In this document: piece by piece, positions 38,614-51,021 of the stretch
How positions within the stretch are numbered: the first letter of the stretch is position 1
Layout of the letters: each line of letters starts with the position of its first letter
NCBI RefSeq assembly: GCF_001625215.2
Contig: NC_030384.2
Span: 39,714,390 to 39,778,389, forward strand
Direction of reading: 5' to 3'
DNA from: Daucus carota subsp. sativus
Taxonomy: Eukaryota; Streptophyta; Magnoliopsida; Apiales; Apiaceae
DNA: 64,000 nt
Notes under the pieces: model-generated
Databases searched by the model: none
Told to the model about the DNA's origin: nothing
Seen by the model: only the letters and a program-made list of their open reading frames with translations
Position numbers and translations under genes: made by a program

Positions 38614-41600
38614 TCAGTTCTCTAATTTGATTTTTACTATATTTGATATAGTAAAGAATTTTATGAATAATTTTATTCACTATGCTATATTCATCATAAA
38701 ATTGTTTTATATATTTAAAACAGAATGTTGAATTGTCAGATTAAAGTTCAAATAAAAAACCCGCGTACATATTGACACTGACATTTTGACATGCACTGCT
38801 AGAAGCATCGAAGAGGATTAAATGAGCGTAAATTTTAGATTCTCGAAGTACAGGGTTCATACATTTAGTCAGATTCTTAGGTTCATAGCTTCTGTATCTG
38901 AATTTATTGCGCTAGCGACCTTCACAGCATCTGGTCACGTTATCATGTGGTATTATGTTCCACAAGTCTTTCGAAATGTATTTACGTAGAAAAAGTCTTT
39001 TGGAAGATCGCGCTTTTTTCAATTCCAAAATATAATATAAAATTTCATTGTATATTATAGAAATTTAAGATTAAGAAAGTAAAATTTTATTATAGAAATT
39101 TAAGATTAAAAATGTAAAATAATCCATTTAAATTTCAATCCGATATATCTCTACTAGGCATCAACAACTTAATTGCTTTTTCCTAACTTATTCTAACCAA
39201 ATTTTTGTATTTAACTTTCGTTCAACTTATGTACAAATGGATAGTTTTAGTATCGATTTTTTATTAACACCGGAAAATGATTTTATCATATTAAAAGCAG
39301 AAAGCCGTCATATTTTATCGAACTTTTTATCAAATGTCAAATATTTACTGTCTAATTTACAGGTCAACCTATGTTATGTGGAAGAAAAATTATTGCAACT
39401 TTTCAGATGTTGCTCGCACAATGAACAGACAACCGGGATGTGGTCAACCCAAAGACGACTGATTCAAAATTGAAAGTTTACTTTTGTCCTCGCCAATTTT
39501 GATCGTCAAGTCATGTGCTCTTATTTCACGTTGACTTGCGAAAATTTGATGTTTTTAATACAAGTTATTTCAAAAATTTATGTATATTATTTTTAACAAT
39601 AATCATAACTTTCATCTTTGCTCATATTGATTATCTTGATTTAATAAATATATTATTGATTTCAATACAATATTTAATTAATAAGCAATTAGTAAGAAAG
39701 TCCATATTTGTCCGGAGTTGTGAAATTAATTATTAAATATTGTATCAAAAATAGAGATGAATAAATATTACTAATATAAAAAAATCTTTAAAATAAATTT
39801 ATATTATGTATTTATGCAATTGAAAACTTTCGATTTTTTCAACTAAGTCGAGGATAACAATTAAGAGTAATTAATAAGCCGTGAAAAAATACATGAACAT
39901 GAAATTGACAAACATGCTTATTGCATGCACGTATCCCAATCTTGTCGCCAGAAGTCTTTGTTTTAAAAGTCGGTGATTAATCGGCGCGATTAATCATTAA
40001 TCTCTGTTCCGTAACTCGTCGAACTGATTAAATATCTGATTAATCATCAATCAATTTGATTAATCCTTAATCAATTCAATTAATCTTTGATTAATTTTTA
40101 TTCCGTAACTTCACCGATTAAGTCCGATTCCCGTTTTATACAACACTGTCAGAAGTCAATTACTATTAAACACCATCGTTTACAAGAGATTTTACGGCAA
40201 AATTTATAATTCAAATTATATATTTTCAACAAAAAAATAATTTCAGATATATAACTAAAATATCTAAAAGGGTGTAAAAAATTATATTAAAAAAAAAACA
40301 GAGCGACTAATGTTGGATCGGAGACGACGTGAGAGGAGGGGAATAAATCGAGTCCTCGTTAGTAGCGAGTCACGCTTGGTCGGTGAATATGATCTCCTTG
40401 TTTGTTGCCAAGTGCTATCATGAAATAACCCAACTGGACACCTTTCTGCTGCATTTTATAATAACAAATAGCCTATGTCTATGTGAATTTTTATCCTAAA
40501 GTAGCCTTGGAATTAGAAGCCAAAGTACGAAGAATAATGCCGAGCATGCATGCACTTGCGTTGTCCCGTATATGAAAAAGTTGTTTTTAACGAACTACCT
40601 TGCGCTTGTTTTATCCTGTTTTTTCCAAAGTGTATCTTGTTGGATAGCACATAGTGTTGTTTTTCTTTTATTTTGTGTGGGTTAGTTGTTATTTTAAGTT
40701 TTAGTCAAGGTTCAACAAAACATGCTTACTACTTTACTCGAGTGTTATGGAAATGTGAGGCCTGCTGCACTCTGTTCTATTTTCTTGATAGCTAGATTTT
40801 CGACGGAATGAAAAAGACATATATGATAGAATCGTAACCATAAAATACGATCCTAATCGAAATGCATCCCTGGAGATTTGTTTGATAAGCGATTCGCCTA
40901 TACTGTGCCTTGCATTTCGCAGTATTCATTTGTTATTTAATCTTTTATCTCTCTACAGATTTCATCAACAGAGATTGTCAGATTGGCATCTGTATTGTTC
41001 AATCTGGAGCTTGAAAGAATGATGATTCAGTAAAATAAAAGAAAACCGAAGTATTCTGAAAGTGTGACTTGAAGACACAGATATAATTCTCTTTGATGTA
41101 TATCTACGGCATCTGGCCCAAATAAAATAAACATTGTAGCGACAAATTTATTGCCTTGAACAAAAGACGAGATAAAAAGGGTCTGTTTTTCCCTCGTTTT
41201 CTTTTCGCATCCATAGAAGATTAAACAATATTCTTCATGCTGCAAAGAAAAAGGGTAAGTCTCAGGTAGTGTCTAGCCTCAGCCTGCATGCTTGTTGAAA
41301 GATTATGTCAATCAAGAAACGTGAAATGTGACAATATTAGTTCTCGATCTCTAACTATATATCTGCATAGAAATGAAGGTGTGGAGAACATCTTCGATTA
41401 GCTTTTTAAACTCTAAATTTAAAGAATAAATTAAGAATTACTACTCAATGATCTTTTTTTTAGAAATTTAAAAACATACTCTCTAATATAATATTAATTT
41501 CTACCCAATGTTCTCATTTTCCAATATATTAATTAATTAACTCACTAGGAGTAAAAATATGCTAAGCACTTAAAATAAATTATTATTTTATGATAGCAGT

Positions 41601-41992
41601 GCATCAGCTGCGTCTCTGTATCCTTGAATCTCGTATATGACTTTCAGAAAATTTTCGTCGAATTTTCTTAAGCACCCTCTATCTATTCATTCACTTTCAT
41701 AAATTCATATTTGGTTACGTGACAAAAAGAAAAGTATTTATATTTGGTTAATAATTTATGTAATTGGAATATTTGAAGCATTTTCATCTGACATTAACAA
41801 TATTCATATAATAAAAATACTAGAGAAAATACTAGAGGTAAGTAAGTAACCATATAAATATGATTATAGAATAACAATGATTAGATTTTTATTTTATTAT
41901 AATTTAAATATTAAAAATTAACACTGTATTCATATTGATCTTCTCAATAAAATTATCTCATTTTATAACATGTTAAGTTCATTTTATAACAA
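38614..41992. other. Intergenic DNA, no gene seen
   Basis: AT-rich sequence. At 39965-40135 the motif GATTAATC and variants recur many times in a degenerate tandem pattern, and this may be the end region of an undefined TIR element. Other frames have low-complexity AT-driven composition. Nothing supports a gene. Confidence 0.4.
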
Positions 41993-43276
41993 TCAATATA
42001 CTTATATAAAGGAGAAGAGGGGCGTGTAGGTGGTACTTCTCACATCGCTCCGTTCTATTTTTCTAATTTTCTAGAATTTTTGGATGAAAAATATCAAAAA
42101 TTAGAACTGCTTTTTTTAGTTTCAGATATATTAATAGCAAATTTCAGGATTTGATTTTGTTTCAGATTATTTATGGAATATAGTAGCTTGAAAGTTTTAA
42201 TCTGATTTTGTTTTTATATAAAGGATAAGCGAGTGGCGGGTAGGTGGCGCCTCTGACATCGCTCCGTTCTATTTTTCTAATTTTCTGAAATTTTCGGATG
42301 TAAAATATCAAAAATTAGAACTACCTTTTTTAGTTTCGGATATATTAGAAGCAAATTTCGAAATCTGATTTTGTTTCAGATTATTTATGGAATATAACAG
42401 CTTGAAAGTTTTAATCTGATTCTGTTTCAGATTATTTAATTATGGGAAAGAGTAGCACACAAGTCTTTCTGCACCTATAAATACACTTATATGTTGTAGG
42501 ATTTTGTATCATCTAAACACAACCTACTCTTTCTCAATACCACAACCCTACCTCTCTCTGGTGATACCACAACCCTATAAGGTTGTTGCAAGCAAAAGTA
42601 ATTATAGACCGCTATGTGGGAGTTGACAAATCCAAATACTCTTGACATGATATTGGGGGATGATATCGATAAATTAACTATTAGTGATGTATTTTTGTTG
42701 GTTATTCTTTTATAATATTTGTTTTGTTCATCGGACATGTTTGTTGTAAATTTTTATATCATTTACTTTGTAAATAGGAAAATATTATTCATGCATTATC
42801 TGTTTGCTCCGTTCAAGTAACTTTTAAGTGAAGACTGTTCATACAGTATGATTGTTACACGCAATGGTAATTATAGATCGCTATCTCACGGATTTAAGTT
42901 AGATGTTTTTGTGCACAATCTATCCAAAAAAATTATAGGAATGTGACAATGTAAGAACATGATTACTTTTAACAAAACACAAATAAAATTAAGATTTGTC
43001 GTGCTTTAAATTGTTAGTTACGTGCAGAAATTTATTTTCATTTTTTTCACCATGAATTATAGTCCAGTTTTACAATTTTATATATTAGTATTGGTATTAC
43101 ATCAAGATTTTTATAATTTAAAATTTATTTTATCCTACAAATAATAATTTTTAATCATTAATAAACTTTTTATTGACAACCACAAATTTATTGCATTCTA
43201 CAAATATTAATATTGAATCATTAATATAAATTTTATTTTTATAGGTCGTCGCCGCAACGGACGGCTTCTCAACTAG
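41993..43276 (+). mobile_element. Non-autonomous Helitron (copy 2)
   Basis: It begins TCAATATACTTATATAAAGG, identical at the 5' end to copy 1 (21388-22880). It ends with a GC-rich hairpin region (GCCGCAACGGACGGC), a short spacer (TTCTCAA) and CTAG, with A and T as flanking bases. It is 1284 bp. The first about 210 bp are tandemly repeated: TATATAAAGGA followed by a CATCGCTCCGTTCTATTTTT block occurs at about 42003 and again at about 42216. No Rep/helicase frame is present. Confidence 0.85.
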
Positions 43277-43652
43277 TTTATAGCTAATTTGGTACGGTCA
43301 CGTAGCATTACTCGAATTTCTGAAACGATTAGCAGGCTAGCAGCCGAGTACACTAAATAATACTATGTTCAAATAGACAATATCGAAAATGTTGATTTAC
43401 GCAAATGGGCTAACTATATAAACCAAGCCCAGGTGGACATGTATAAGACAGGTTCAATAACACACAAGGTATAAACCTCAATTTTATGTATAAGCCCAGG
43501 ATAGAACTTATCTACAGCCCAGGATACTAGTAAGAAAAAAGGTCAATGTTGTAATATTCATATAATAATATGAGAATAAATTTGAAACCTACACCGAATC
43601 TAAGACGTGATATGTAATCGGCCAATCTAAAATTTAAAATTTTAAGGTGTTA
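43277..43652. other. Short intergenic spacer
   Basis: Sequence between Helitron copy 2 and the first of two adjacent MITEs. It holds the text TAAGCCCAGG and related GCCCAGG motifs three times (about 43425-43522) and no gene. Confidence 0.4.
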
Positions 43653-43742
43653 GAGCATCTCCAATAACGTTGGCTAAATTTTTTTATTTTAAATATGTCA
43701 ACTCACATTTTAGCCAAGGGTTTTAGATGGTTGGAGATACTC
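43653..43742. mobile_element. Very short Tourist-type MITE (90 bp)
   Basis: The left end GAGCATCTCCAATAACG and the right end GTTGGAGATACTC are inverted copies. TTA is found on both sides (43650-43652 and 43743-43745). At about 90 bp it is among the shortest intact-looking members of the family here. It directly abuts the next MITE. Confidence 0.8.
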
Positions 43743-43745
43743 TTA

Positions 43746-44125
43746 GAGCATCTCCAGCAGATTAGCTAAATGAGGTCCTAAGTTATAATTTTAAGGAATA
43801 TGCACAAAAATCAACTACAACAGAGTCCCTACTCATTCCCTAAATGTTAAGATTCATCTCTCATTCCTCATAAATAGGTAATCCCTAACTCATTCTTCAT
43901 TTGATTTTTAATGATTAAATATTCAACTCTCACCTTTTGTACATTTTTTCCCATGTTTTTTTTGTTATCTTCTTATTAAAATAATTTGAATTTAATATTA
44001 TAATAATAGGGAACACATATAAAGATTATTGTTGGAGTGTCAATCAACATAGAGTCTCTATTTTTTAGAAATTGAATTGTTCATCATATATTTAGGGATT
44101 CTCTTTAGGACACTGTTGGAGATGC
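43746..44125. mobile_element. Tourist-type MITE adjoining the previous one
   Basis: It starts GAGCATCTCCAGCAGATTAG directly after the TTA that closes the previous MITE, and it ends GTTGGAGATGC followed by TTA. It is about 380 bp, with an AT-rich interior holding CTCTCATTCCTC-type text that recurs in the element at 45094-45440. Non-coding. Confidence 0.75.
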
Positions 44126-44214
44126 TTAGCGGAACAACCAAAGTAGAAAGTATATATATGATATTAGTCTGAATTGATATAGTATAAAATCAAATATTTC
44201 AACTTGAAATTTGG

Positions 44215-44488
44215 AATGGTCAAATACTAAGATCCACTAGCCATGCCTTATCTTTAGGTAACCTCTCTCCTCTCCTAAATCTTATTTTATAATAAATTTT
44301 GAATACAACCATGTTCTCTCTCTTCACCTATTGCAATAATAGTAACTTTTAATAATAAAATAATATATAAGGAATGAATATAAGAAATATTGTTGGAGGT
44401 GAGAATAGCTATTATTATCTTAAGTCACTAGGATCCGATATTTTATATTATATTTAAGGAATGTGCTAAGATGCTGATGGAGATGCTC
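44215..44488. mobile_element. Decayed Tourist-type MITE (right end only clear)
   Basis: The right end GATGGAGATGCTC is followed by TTA. The interior (CCTTATCTTTAGGTAACCTC, CTCACTAGGATCC-like text) resembles the element at 19420-19817. The left end is not recognisable, so the start is approximate. Confidence 0.5.
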
Positions 44489-45093
44489 TTATACAGTATG
44501 AAACTAACTTGGTCATATTATTACGCAACCTATTATCACGCAACCTCATATACCAGTTGATAAGCACGCACGCTATTTTATCAATATCGTTATCTCTAAG
44601 CCGATTCAGTAGTGTAGCTATTATTGACCTTATTATATCTGTAATTACATGGTTCATAACAAAATCACGTAATCATGTAGATTGCATGACATATGATTGA
44701 TAATCGATGACCTGATAAATGTGAATCTCTATCGGAGCTTTTATAAATCCTCATTGCAAGTTTCAAAAAAAAAAAAATCCTCATTCCATATATTTAGCTT
44801 TACTTTTTTTTTTGAGCAAATATATTTAGATTTACTTAATAGTATTTAATTTCAAGGAAAATGAAATAGTACTAAGTTAAGATTTTTCAAAATAGTTTTA
44901 TAGTACAATTAAAACATAAATATTATTATGTGACAGGTTATCTAACCCGGTTTTTTTATATTTCACTACGAGTTGTACTGTCCCAGCCATTTATTTACAA
45001 TATGTCTCATCCAATTTTTTATATATCAAAATTTATCAAAAACAATCGATAAGTCTCATCACTTCCCCACTTTTTTTTCTTTTTTCACACTAA

Positions 45094-45440
45094 AAGCATC
45101 TCCAGCAGCTTAGCTATATGGTGTCCTAAGCCATTATAATAAGAAATATGACACAAAACACAACTTCAGCAGAGTCCTAATAATTCCTTAAAAAGTTAGG
45201 ATGCCCTTTTCATTCCTCATTTTTAAAGATTGTGAAGCTATTTCTCATACTATTTGAGGAATAAAATATCCACTTCTTTCTTTTTTCCCACTCTTTCCCT
45301 TCTTTCTCTTTTTTATCACAAGTTGAATATAATATTATAATAATAATAGAAAATGTAAACAGGGAATGTAGTAATCCCCTAAAATATACATATATTATTA
45401 TATATTTAGGGAACGAGTTAAGACTCCGCTGGAGATGCTC
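45094..45440. mobile_element. Tourist-type MITE
   Basis: It starts AAGCATCTCCAGCAGCTTAG and ends CGCTGGAGATGCTC, flanked by TAA on both sides (45091-45093 and 45441-45443). It is 347 bp and non-coding. It shares interior text with the MITE at 43746-44125, so the two are close relatives. Confidence 0.85.
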
Positions 45441-45712
45441 TAACTTTTAAATATTGTGCTTAAATCCTAAATATTTTATATCAATTCTGCGACAATTTAA
45501 CTAGAATTCGCATAAAATCAAGATATTATAATCCATTAAAATTTCACTTAAATACATCCTCTAAGTTTGATATGATTGAGTCGATTTTTGCAAATATCAA
45601 TATATTATAAAATTAGAATATGATACTATATTACTTTATAAATTTAAACAGAATAATGCATAAAAATTTGTGAAAATTGAAATTACATTCCCAAAAATTT
45701 GGAAGGGTTAAT

Positions 45713-45785
45713 GATCAATCATCTTAATATAATAATCATTATTACAGAAGATCAATCATCTTAATATAATAATCATTATTACAGA
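45713..45785. repeat. 37-bp tandem duplication
   Basis: The unit GATCAATCATCTTAATATAA plus 17 bases occurs twice back to back (45713-45749 and 45750-45785), identical over at least 36 bp. It lies about 400 bp upstream of the glutamine synthetase start codon and is probably a recent slippage event. Confidence 0.9.
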
Positions 45786-46047
45786 TGTTCTTTTTATTAA
45801 TAACAGATACCATATGATTTTAAGTAAATCGCCAAAGATACTTTTCCTAATACGAATCTTCATATAAATTCCTCTCTTCGCAACGGTTTTTACACCAAAA
45901 TCGGATAAGAATAAATAGCTTCCTTCCTATATATACGGAAAAAAATAAGTGGAATCCAGATACGAGTTATGAAAATATACCATTTTTTCACAGGTGAATA
46001 AAATATTATATGCAGTGTAAATCATTTTTATTATTTCCTGTAAACAA

Positions 46048-46055
46048 TATAAATA
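46048..46055 (+). promoter_or_regulatory. Likely TATA box of glutamine synthetase gene
   Basis: The text AATATAAATACAG lies about 135 bp before the start codon, which would give a transcription start near 46080 and a leader of about 100 bases. The motif and spacing are good, but there is no direct support. Confidence 0.5.
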
Positions 46056-46185
46056 CAGGGTCCATGGACTATGATTCTCTCCGATCTATACAAACTTTGA
46101 ATTGTTATATATAGTCAAAAACTCCATAGTGAGAAAAACTCTCCTGTTTCCGTGAAAGCTGCGCTGCTGAAGCAACTACTCAGAT

Positions 46186-49017
46186 ATGGCTTCTCTCTCA
46201 GATCTCGTTAACCTCAATCTCTCTGATCAAACCAACAAGATTATTGCTGAGTATATATGGTTAGTTTTCTTTATTTTCATGTACTATGTGTCTTTAGGGT
46301 CTCTTCTGTTTTATCTACTCTGTTCCTGTTCATGCTTTTTTGCATGTGCTTGATGTGTTTGTTGTTTTTGTGGTGGTAATTAGAATAGGTTGATCTTGTA
46401 TTTGTAGTGTGACCGCACTGATGTTTTAAAAACTCCGTATTTGAATGTTTTGGATGAGTCTTCATATTATTTCCATCATTTGAGATACCAAGAACCAATT
46501 TTTTGTGAACCATGTGATTTTATGATTGCAAGTCTGCAAAAGAATTGTTCCTTTAGAGTAATTGTGGTTAAATAAATGCTATTGTGATTTTGTAAAATCA
46601 CTCTGCATAGTACAAGAGGCTGTGCAGATTCTCAATGACAATCCAAAACTCAGCTGCCATGCATGGTAAATTGGTTTTCCCATTGAAATAGGGTTGATGG
46701 CTTGGCTTCTCATACATACTGGTGTAATTATTAAATATGATCGAAACATTACCAAAAAATGCTACAGTAGTAGACAAGAATTATAAATTGTTAGTGTTCT
46801 GATCTCATTTATGGATAGGTGTTATATATGTAATGGTTTTACTGATTTCTTTTTGTTAGAGCTATCTCAATCTCTTTAATTGGATTTTGTGAACAGGATT
46901 GGTGGTTCAGGCATGGATCTCAGAAGCAAAGCAAGGGTATACATCTTTATATTCTTAATATTATTTTTACTAGTGTTGCTTTTGTGTGATTATAATTTTA
47001 ATCTGTATAATTGCCTTGATTTTTTCTTGTATAGACCCTTTCTGGTCCTGTTGATGATCCCAGCAAGCTGCCTAAATGGAACTATGATGGATCGAGCACC
47101 GGACAAGCTCCTGGGGAAGATAGTGAAGTAATTCTTTAGTAAGTACTTTTCCTTTTTTTTTTTGATATTTGATTTACAAGCAATACTAGGTGTTTATTAT
47201 CTGTGTTCTGATGATGAAACAGTCCTCAAGCTATCTTCAAAGATCCTTTCAGAAGGGGGAACAATATATTGGTATGTGAAGGGCGGTCACTAAATCAGAC
47301 TATTTTATTTATTTTGCAATGTGTCGTACAGCACCAGTGTCATTATAGTTTCCAAGCCTGTAACTTATACGCTTTGCTTATTTGTGGCTTAGGTTATGTG
47401 TGATTCTTATACACCAGCTGGTGAACCAATTCCGACAAACAATAGGTTTGCTGCGGCCAAGATTTTCAGTCATCCTGATGTTGCTGCTGAAGTGCCATGG
47501 TATGTACAGTTTAAGATGTACTTCATATTTAAGAATTTTAGCCTCTTTTTGAAACATGGTTATTTAGACATATAATTTGTGAAATTAGGTATGGTATTGA
47601 GCAAGAGTACACTCTGTTGAAGAAAGATGTTCATTGGCCTCTTGGATGGCCAAATGGAGGATTTCCAGGACCACAGGTATAGTATTCAAGCCATTTTTTA
47701 TGTTGTTATGTTTGTAAATCACTAACTGAATTTATCAGCTACATTCCATTAGATCACTGATAAATATTTTGTTCACCTCGTCAGGGACCATACTACTGTG
47801 GTATTGGTGCCGACAAGGCCTTTGGAAGAGACATTGTTGATGCTCATTATAAGGCTTGTTTGTATGCTGGGATCAACATAAGTGGAATCAACGCAGAAGT
47901 CATGCCAGGACAGGTTTGTCGACCATGTATATAGAGAACTTCTATAGATTGTTGCAGTAAATATATTTCAAACATTTCAAATTCCAGTAAATGGACAAAT
48001 AAATATATAGCATGATTTCATTGTACTCTTTGAATTTAAATATATATCAAACATGTCTCTCGCCTTACCAGTGGGAATTTCAAGTTGGACCTGTTGTTGG
48101 TATCTCAGCTGGTGATGAATTGTGGGTTGCTCGCTACATTTTAGAGGTACTCTTATGCTCTATGTTCCTTAGTTTGTGTGCATAGAACCAGTAAAATGGC
48201 TATTTCTTTTGAAGGAATTCTCAGTCTACGTTAATACTATGAGAGCCTGTTATTTTGTTCCTTCTCTCCATAACCCATAACTTCTATTGATTACAGAGAA
48301 TCACTGAGATTGCTGGGGTAGTGGTTTCATTTGATCCAAAGCCTATCCCGGTTAGTCTTATATTGTGGATTAAATAGTAGTGTAATCTGTAATTTTATTA
48401 ATGTGGATCTATATTTCTGTCTTTATTAATAAAATTTATTTGACAGGGTGATTGGAATGGGGCAGGTGCTCATACAAACTACAGGTAAATAAAATTATTG
48501 AGATATATTAATGTGAAATTTATACTCCTATCGAGTTGGCAGGGGTTATAACCCTGTCCTTTAATCTCTATTTGATGAATGAAATCGAATTGCAGCACAA
48601 AATCTATGAGGAATCAGGGAGGCTTAGAGGTCATCAAAAAGGCCATCGAAAAGCTTGGTTTGAAGCACAAAGAACATATTGTTGCTTATGGTGAAGGCAA
48701 TGAACGTCGTCTCACTGGAAAACATGAAACAGCTGATATAAACAAATTCTCATGGGTAACTCCTATATTCTTTCGACACACATTAGTCATGACAAATCTA
48801 TGTTATAAGTATCTTAGAGTGGCGAGAATGATATCTAAAAGGGTCCTGTTCCTGATTCAAATAGGGAGTTGCAAACCGAGGAGCATCTGTTCGAGTAGGC
48901 AGGGAGACAGAAAAAGATGGGAAAGGGTATTTTGAGGATAGAAGGCCTTCCTCGAACATGGATCCGTATGTTGTGACCTCCATGATCGCGGAGACAACAA
49001 TCTTGTGGAATCCTTAA
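46186..49017 (+). CDS. GLN1: Cytosolic glutamine synthetase (GS1), 12 exons, 356 aa
   Basis: Exons are 46186-46259, 46897-46936, 47035-47138, 47223-47271, 47393-47499, 47589-47676, 47785-47913, 48072-48146, 48297-48350, 48447-48484, 48596-48755 and 48865-49017. All have GT-AG borders and together give exactly 356 codons, the usual GS1 length. The enzyme joins ammonia to glutamate with ATP to make glutamine. Visible marks are the start [14 protein letters not shown], the N-terminal signature [17 protein letters not shown], the active-site segment [23 protein letters not shown], the ATP-binding signature [17 protein letters not shown] and the arginine-rich [15 protein letters not shown]. There is no plastid transit peptide and no GS2-type C-terminal extension, which places it in the cytosol. 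It ends [12 protein letters not shown]. The catalytic motifs I can check are conserved, and I see no damage. The exact GS1 isoform cannot be told. Confidence 0.98.
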
Positions 49018-50472
49018 GCTAGCCTCAGTAAAATTCACCACCAGACTACTGGTGCGGTGCTCCTGTTAAACATATTGAAACAAGAAAAAGTCTATTTCTT
49101 CAAGACATACGTATTAGTTTAAACTTGGTGACATCTGGTCTTATTTGTAGGTTTTGCATTTGTACTCCATGCATTTATATGAAGTACTTAAAATTTGTAT
49201 GAAAATCTTCGATCACTGTGGTAAGAAAGAGAGGCCGTGTTGGTATCCAACCAACACATTTGCTATTTACTTGAACAAACGAAAAGCTCAAATGATTTCT
49301 TAAACCTCTGAAATGCCAAACTTTTGAAAGCAAACATAAACAAATACAATTGTTTGTAGAATCATAATTAATCATAATAATCTGACGCCTATGCACCTTA
49401 TTAGTAAGTCTTTGTAGGCTGCAAATTTCTCATAGTTACTTCTGGTCTATATAAAGGCCTTTATTTTAATTTGCTTCGCATTTAGTCATACAATTTTTTT
49501 TATGTCGAAATTATTTAAGTCTTGATTTGTATCATTGTATGGAACATGATTGATTTACAGGAGAACTATAGTCTAAATGCAAATCAACATTGAATAATAT
49601 CTATATTTTACTTTCGTAACATGATATCAAGAAGTTAAATATTTAATTATGTAAATATAATTTTAAAAAATTATTATTAATGAAAAATGAAATATTATGA
49701 TAATGTTTTTTTTATTATTTAAAAATATGTTTTATATATAACTTTGATCTCGATCATTTTGGCCTATGCATGTTTTTAATTTATTCATAAAGAAGTCAAA
49801 TGTAATTTTAAAATTTATTTATTTACTTAAAGAAGGAAAGTGCCTTGATCTCAAATTGTTTCTCAAAAATACTTCATAATGAAATATTTTATACTTAGTT
49901 AATCATAAAAATAATAAATAAAACTGATCACAATGCTTATATCAATCACAAAAGTTAAAGTGTTACATTCGTCACATCATTTCCATCACGATATTTAGAA
50001 ACTGAATATCTAATATTGCTCTTTAAAAAATTTAAATTAAATAAATTTTTTTTTTGACAAATATGACTAACTTTACAAATGAGTATTTATTCTAAGAGGA
50101 CATGGGACGGAGTATAACCTGGAGTTATCCAACCGGGTTTAAATTAAATAAATTCTTAATTCAACTAAATCCTTTCGACATCAAAACAAATCTGAGTATC
50201 CACCCAAAACTTGAAAAATTCATCGCTACCTAAAAGTGGCCCCCAGTGGGCTATTCAAATTGAATTGCTATATTGAATTCTGACAAGCGACTCTGATCAA
50301 CTTTCTCTCAACATGTCACTTGCGGCCAAACAAACACCACATAATCATATTGCTGCAAAACTTACCTACACATATATACTCGTTTGCATCTTCATTCCAT
50401 AAATACACGATTCGTGGAGATCATCATTTCCACATTTTCCATTCTCGCTAGTTCCACATTTCCTCTTCTACC
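49018..50472. other. GS1 3' flank and intergenic DNA
   Basis: The first 150-200 bp should hold the glutamine synthetase 3' UTR. The rest is AT-rich. The 300 bp before 50473 become less AT-rich and include TATATACT near 50373, a fair TATA candidate for the next gene. Confidence 0.4.
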
Positions 50473-51021
50473 ATGCCATTTTCAGCTATAAATTTCTTGA
50501 CGGACCGAAGAAAAACCAAACCCGAAGCAGTCGAAGACGAAGCCGCCGTAATAAAAGCCGCTGCATGGGCCTGGTACGAACGTGGATCAGGATCCGAAGG
50601 CAAGCCCATACGCGAATTCGATTTTACCAACTCTCGCAGAACCGATCCAGCTCCGTCGCGCTACAAAATTGAGGCCATGAAGAGCGAAAAAATCGATAAA
50701 TATTTGTCCAGCGCTTGCCCTAGTTTCAACAGCTCTCTTATGGATAATTATGAGATGGAGAGCATTTCCAAGGAGCTTGGTCATTATATAGAGCGTCGAA
50801 GAGTCGTAGCGGTAGAGAAGATTGAGAAAGTTGTTGGTAGTGATGTGAAGAGTAAGAAATTGTCGAGGGGATTTTTGTTGAGGCATGCAGCGGTTTCGTG
50901 TGGATCTATAAACGATGTAGTGGCTGGGCGAGATAAAATTGTTGATAATATTAGAGGGAGGCGGCGGCCGGAGAAGAGAGGTCCGGTGCCGGTGGTGAAG
51001 AGTAGTACCCATGCCTTGTGA
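50473..51021 (+). CDS. Unrecognised plant protein (182 aa)
   Basis: This is an intronless frame starting MPFSAINFLTDRR and ending SSTHAL. Coding character is supported by its higher GC content and even amino-acid use compared with the flanks. I do not recognise a named domain. The first part has an alanine-rich segment with AAAWAWYERGSGSEGKP, then EFDFTNSRRTDPAPSRYKIE, which look like the conserved core. A central acidic and helical stretch (MDNYEMESISKELGHYIERR) and a basic tail (RGRRRPEKRGPVPVVK) follow. No signal peptide or transmembrane segment is seen, so it should be soluble, in the nucleus or cytosol. The start codon is the first ATG after a likely leader. No function is proposed. Confidence 0.75.
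   Translation: MPFSAINFLTDRRKTKPEAVEDEAAVIKAAAWAWYERGSGSEGKPIREFDFTNSRRTDPAPSRYKIEAMKSEKIDKYLSSACPSFNSSLMDNYEMESISKELGHYIERRRVVAVEKIEKVVGSDVKSKKLSRGFLLRHAAVSCGSINDVVAGRDKIVDNIRGRRRPEKRGPVPVVKSSTHAL

Noticed and set aside
39237-39736. Two short plus-strand frames as possible genes
   Set aside because: AT-driven composition, no splice support, no recognisable motif.
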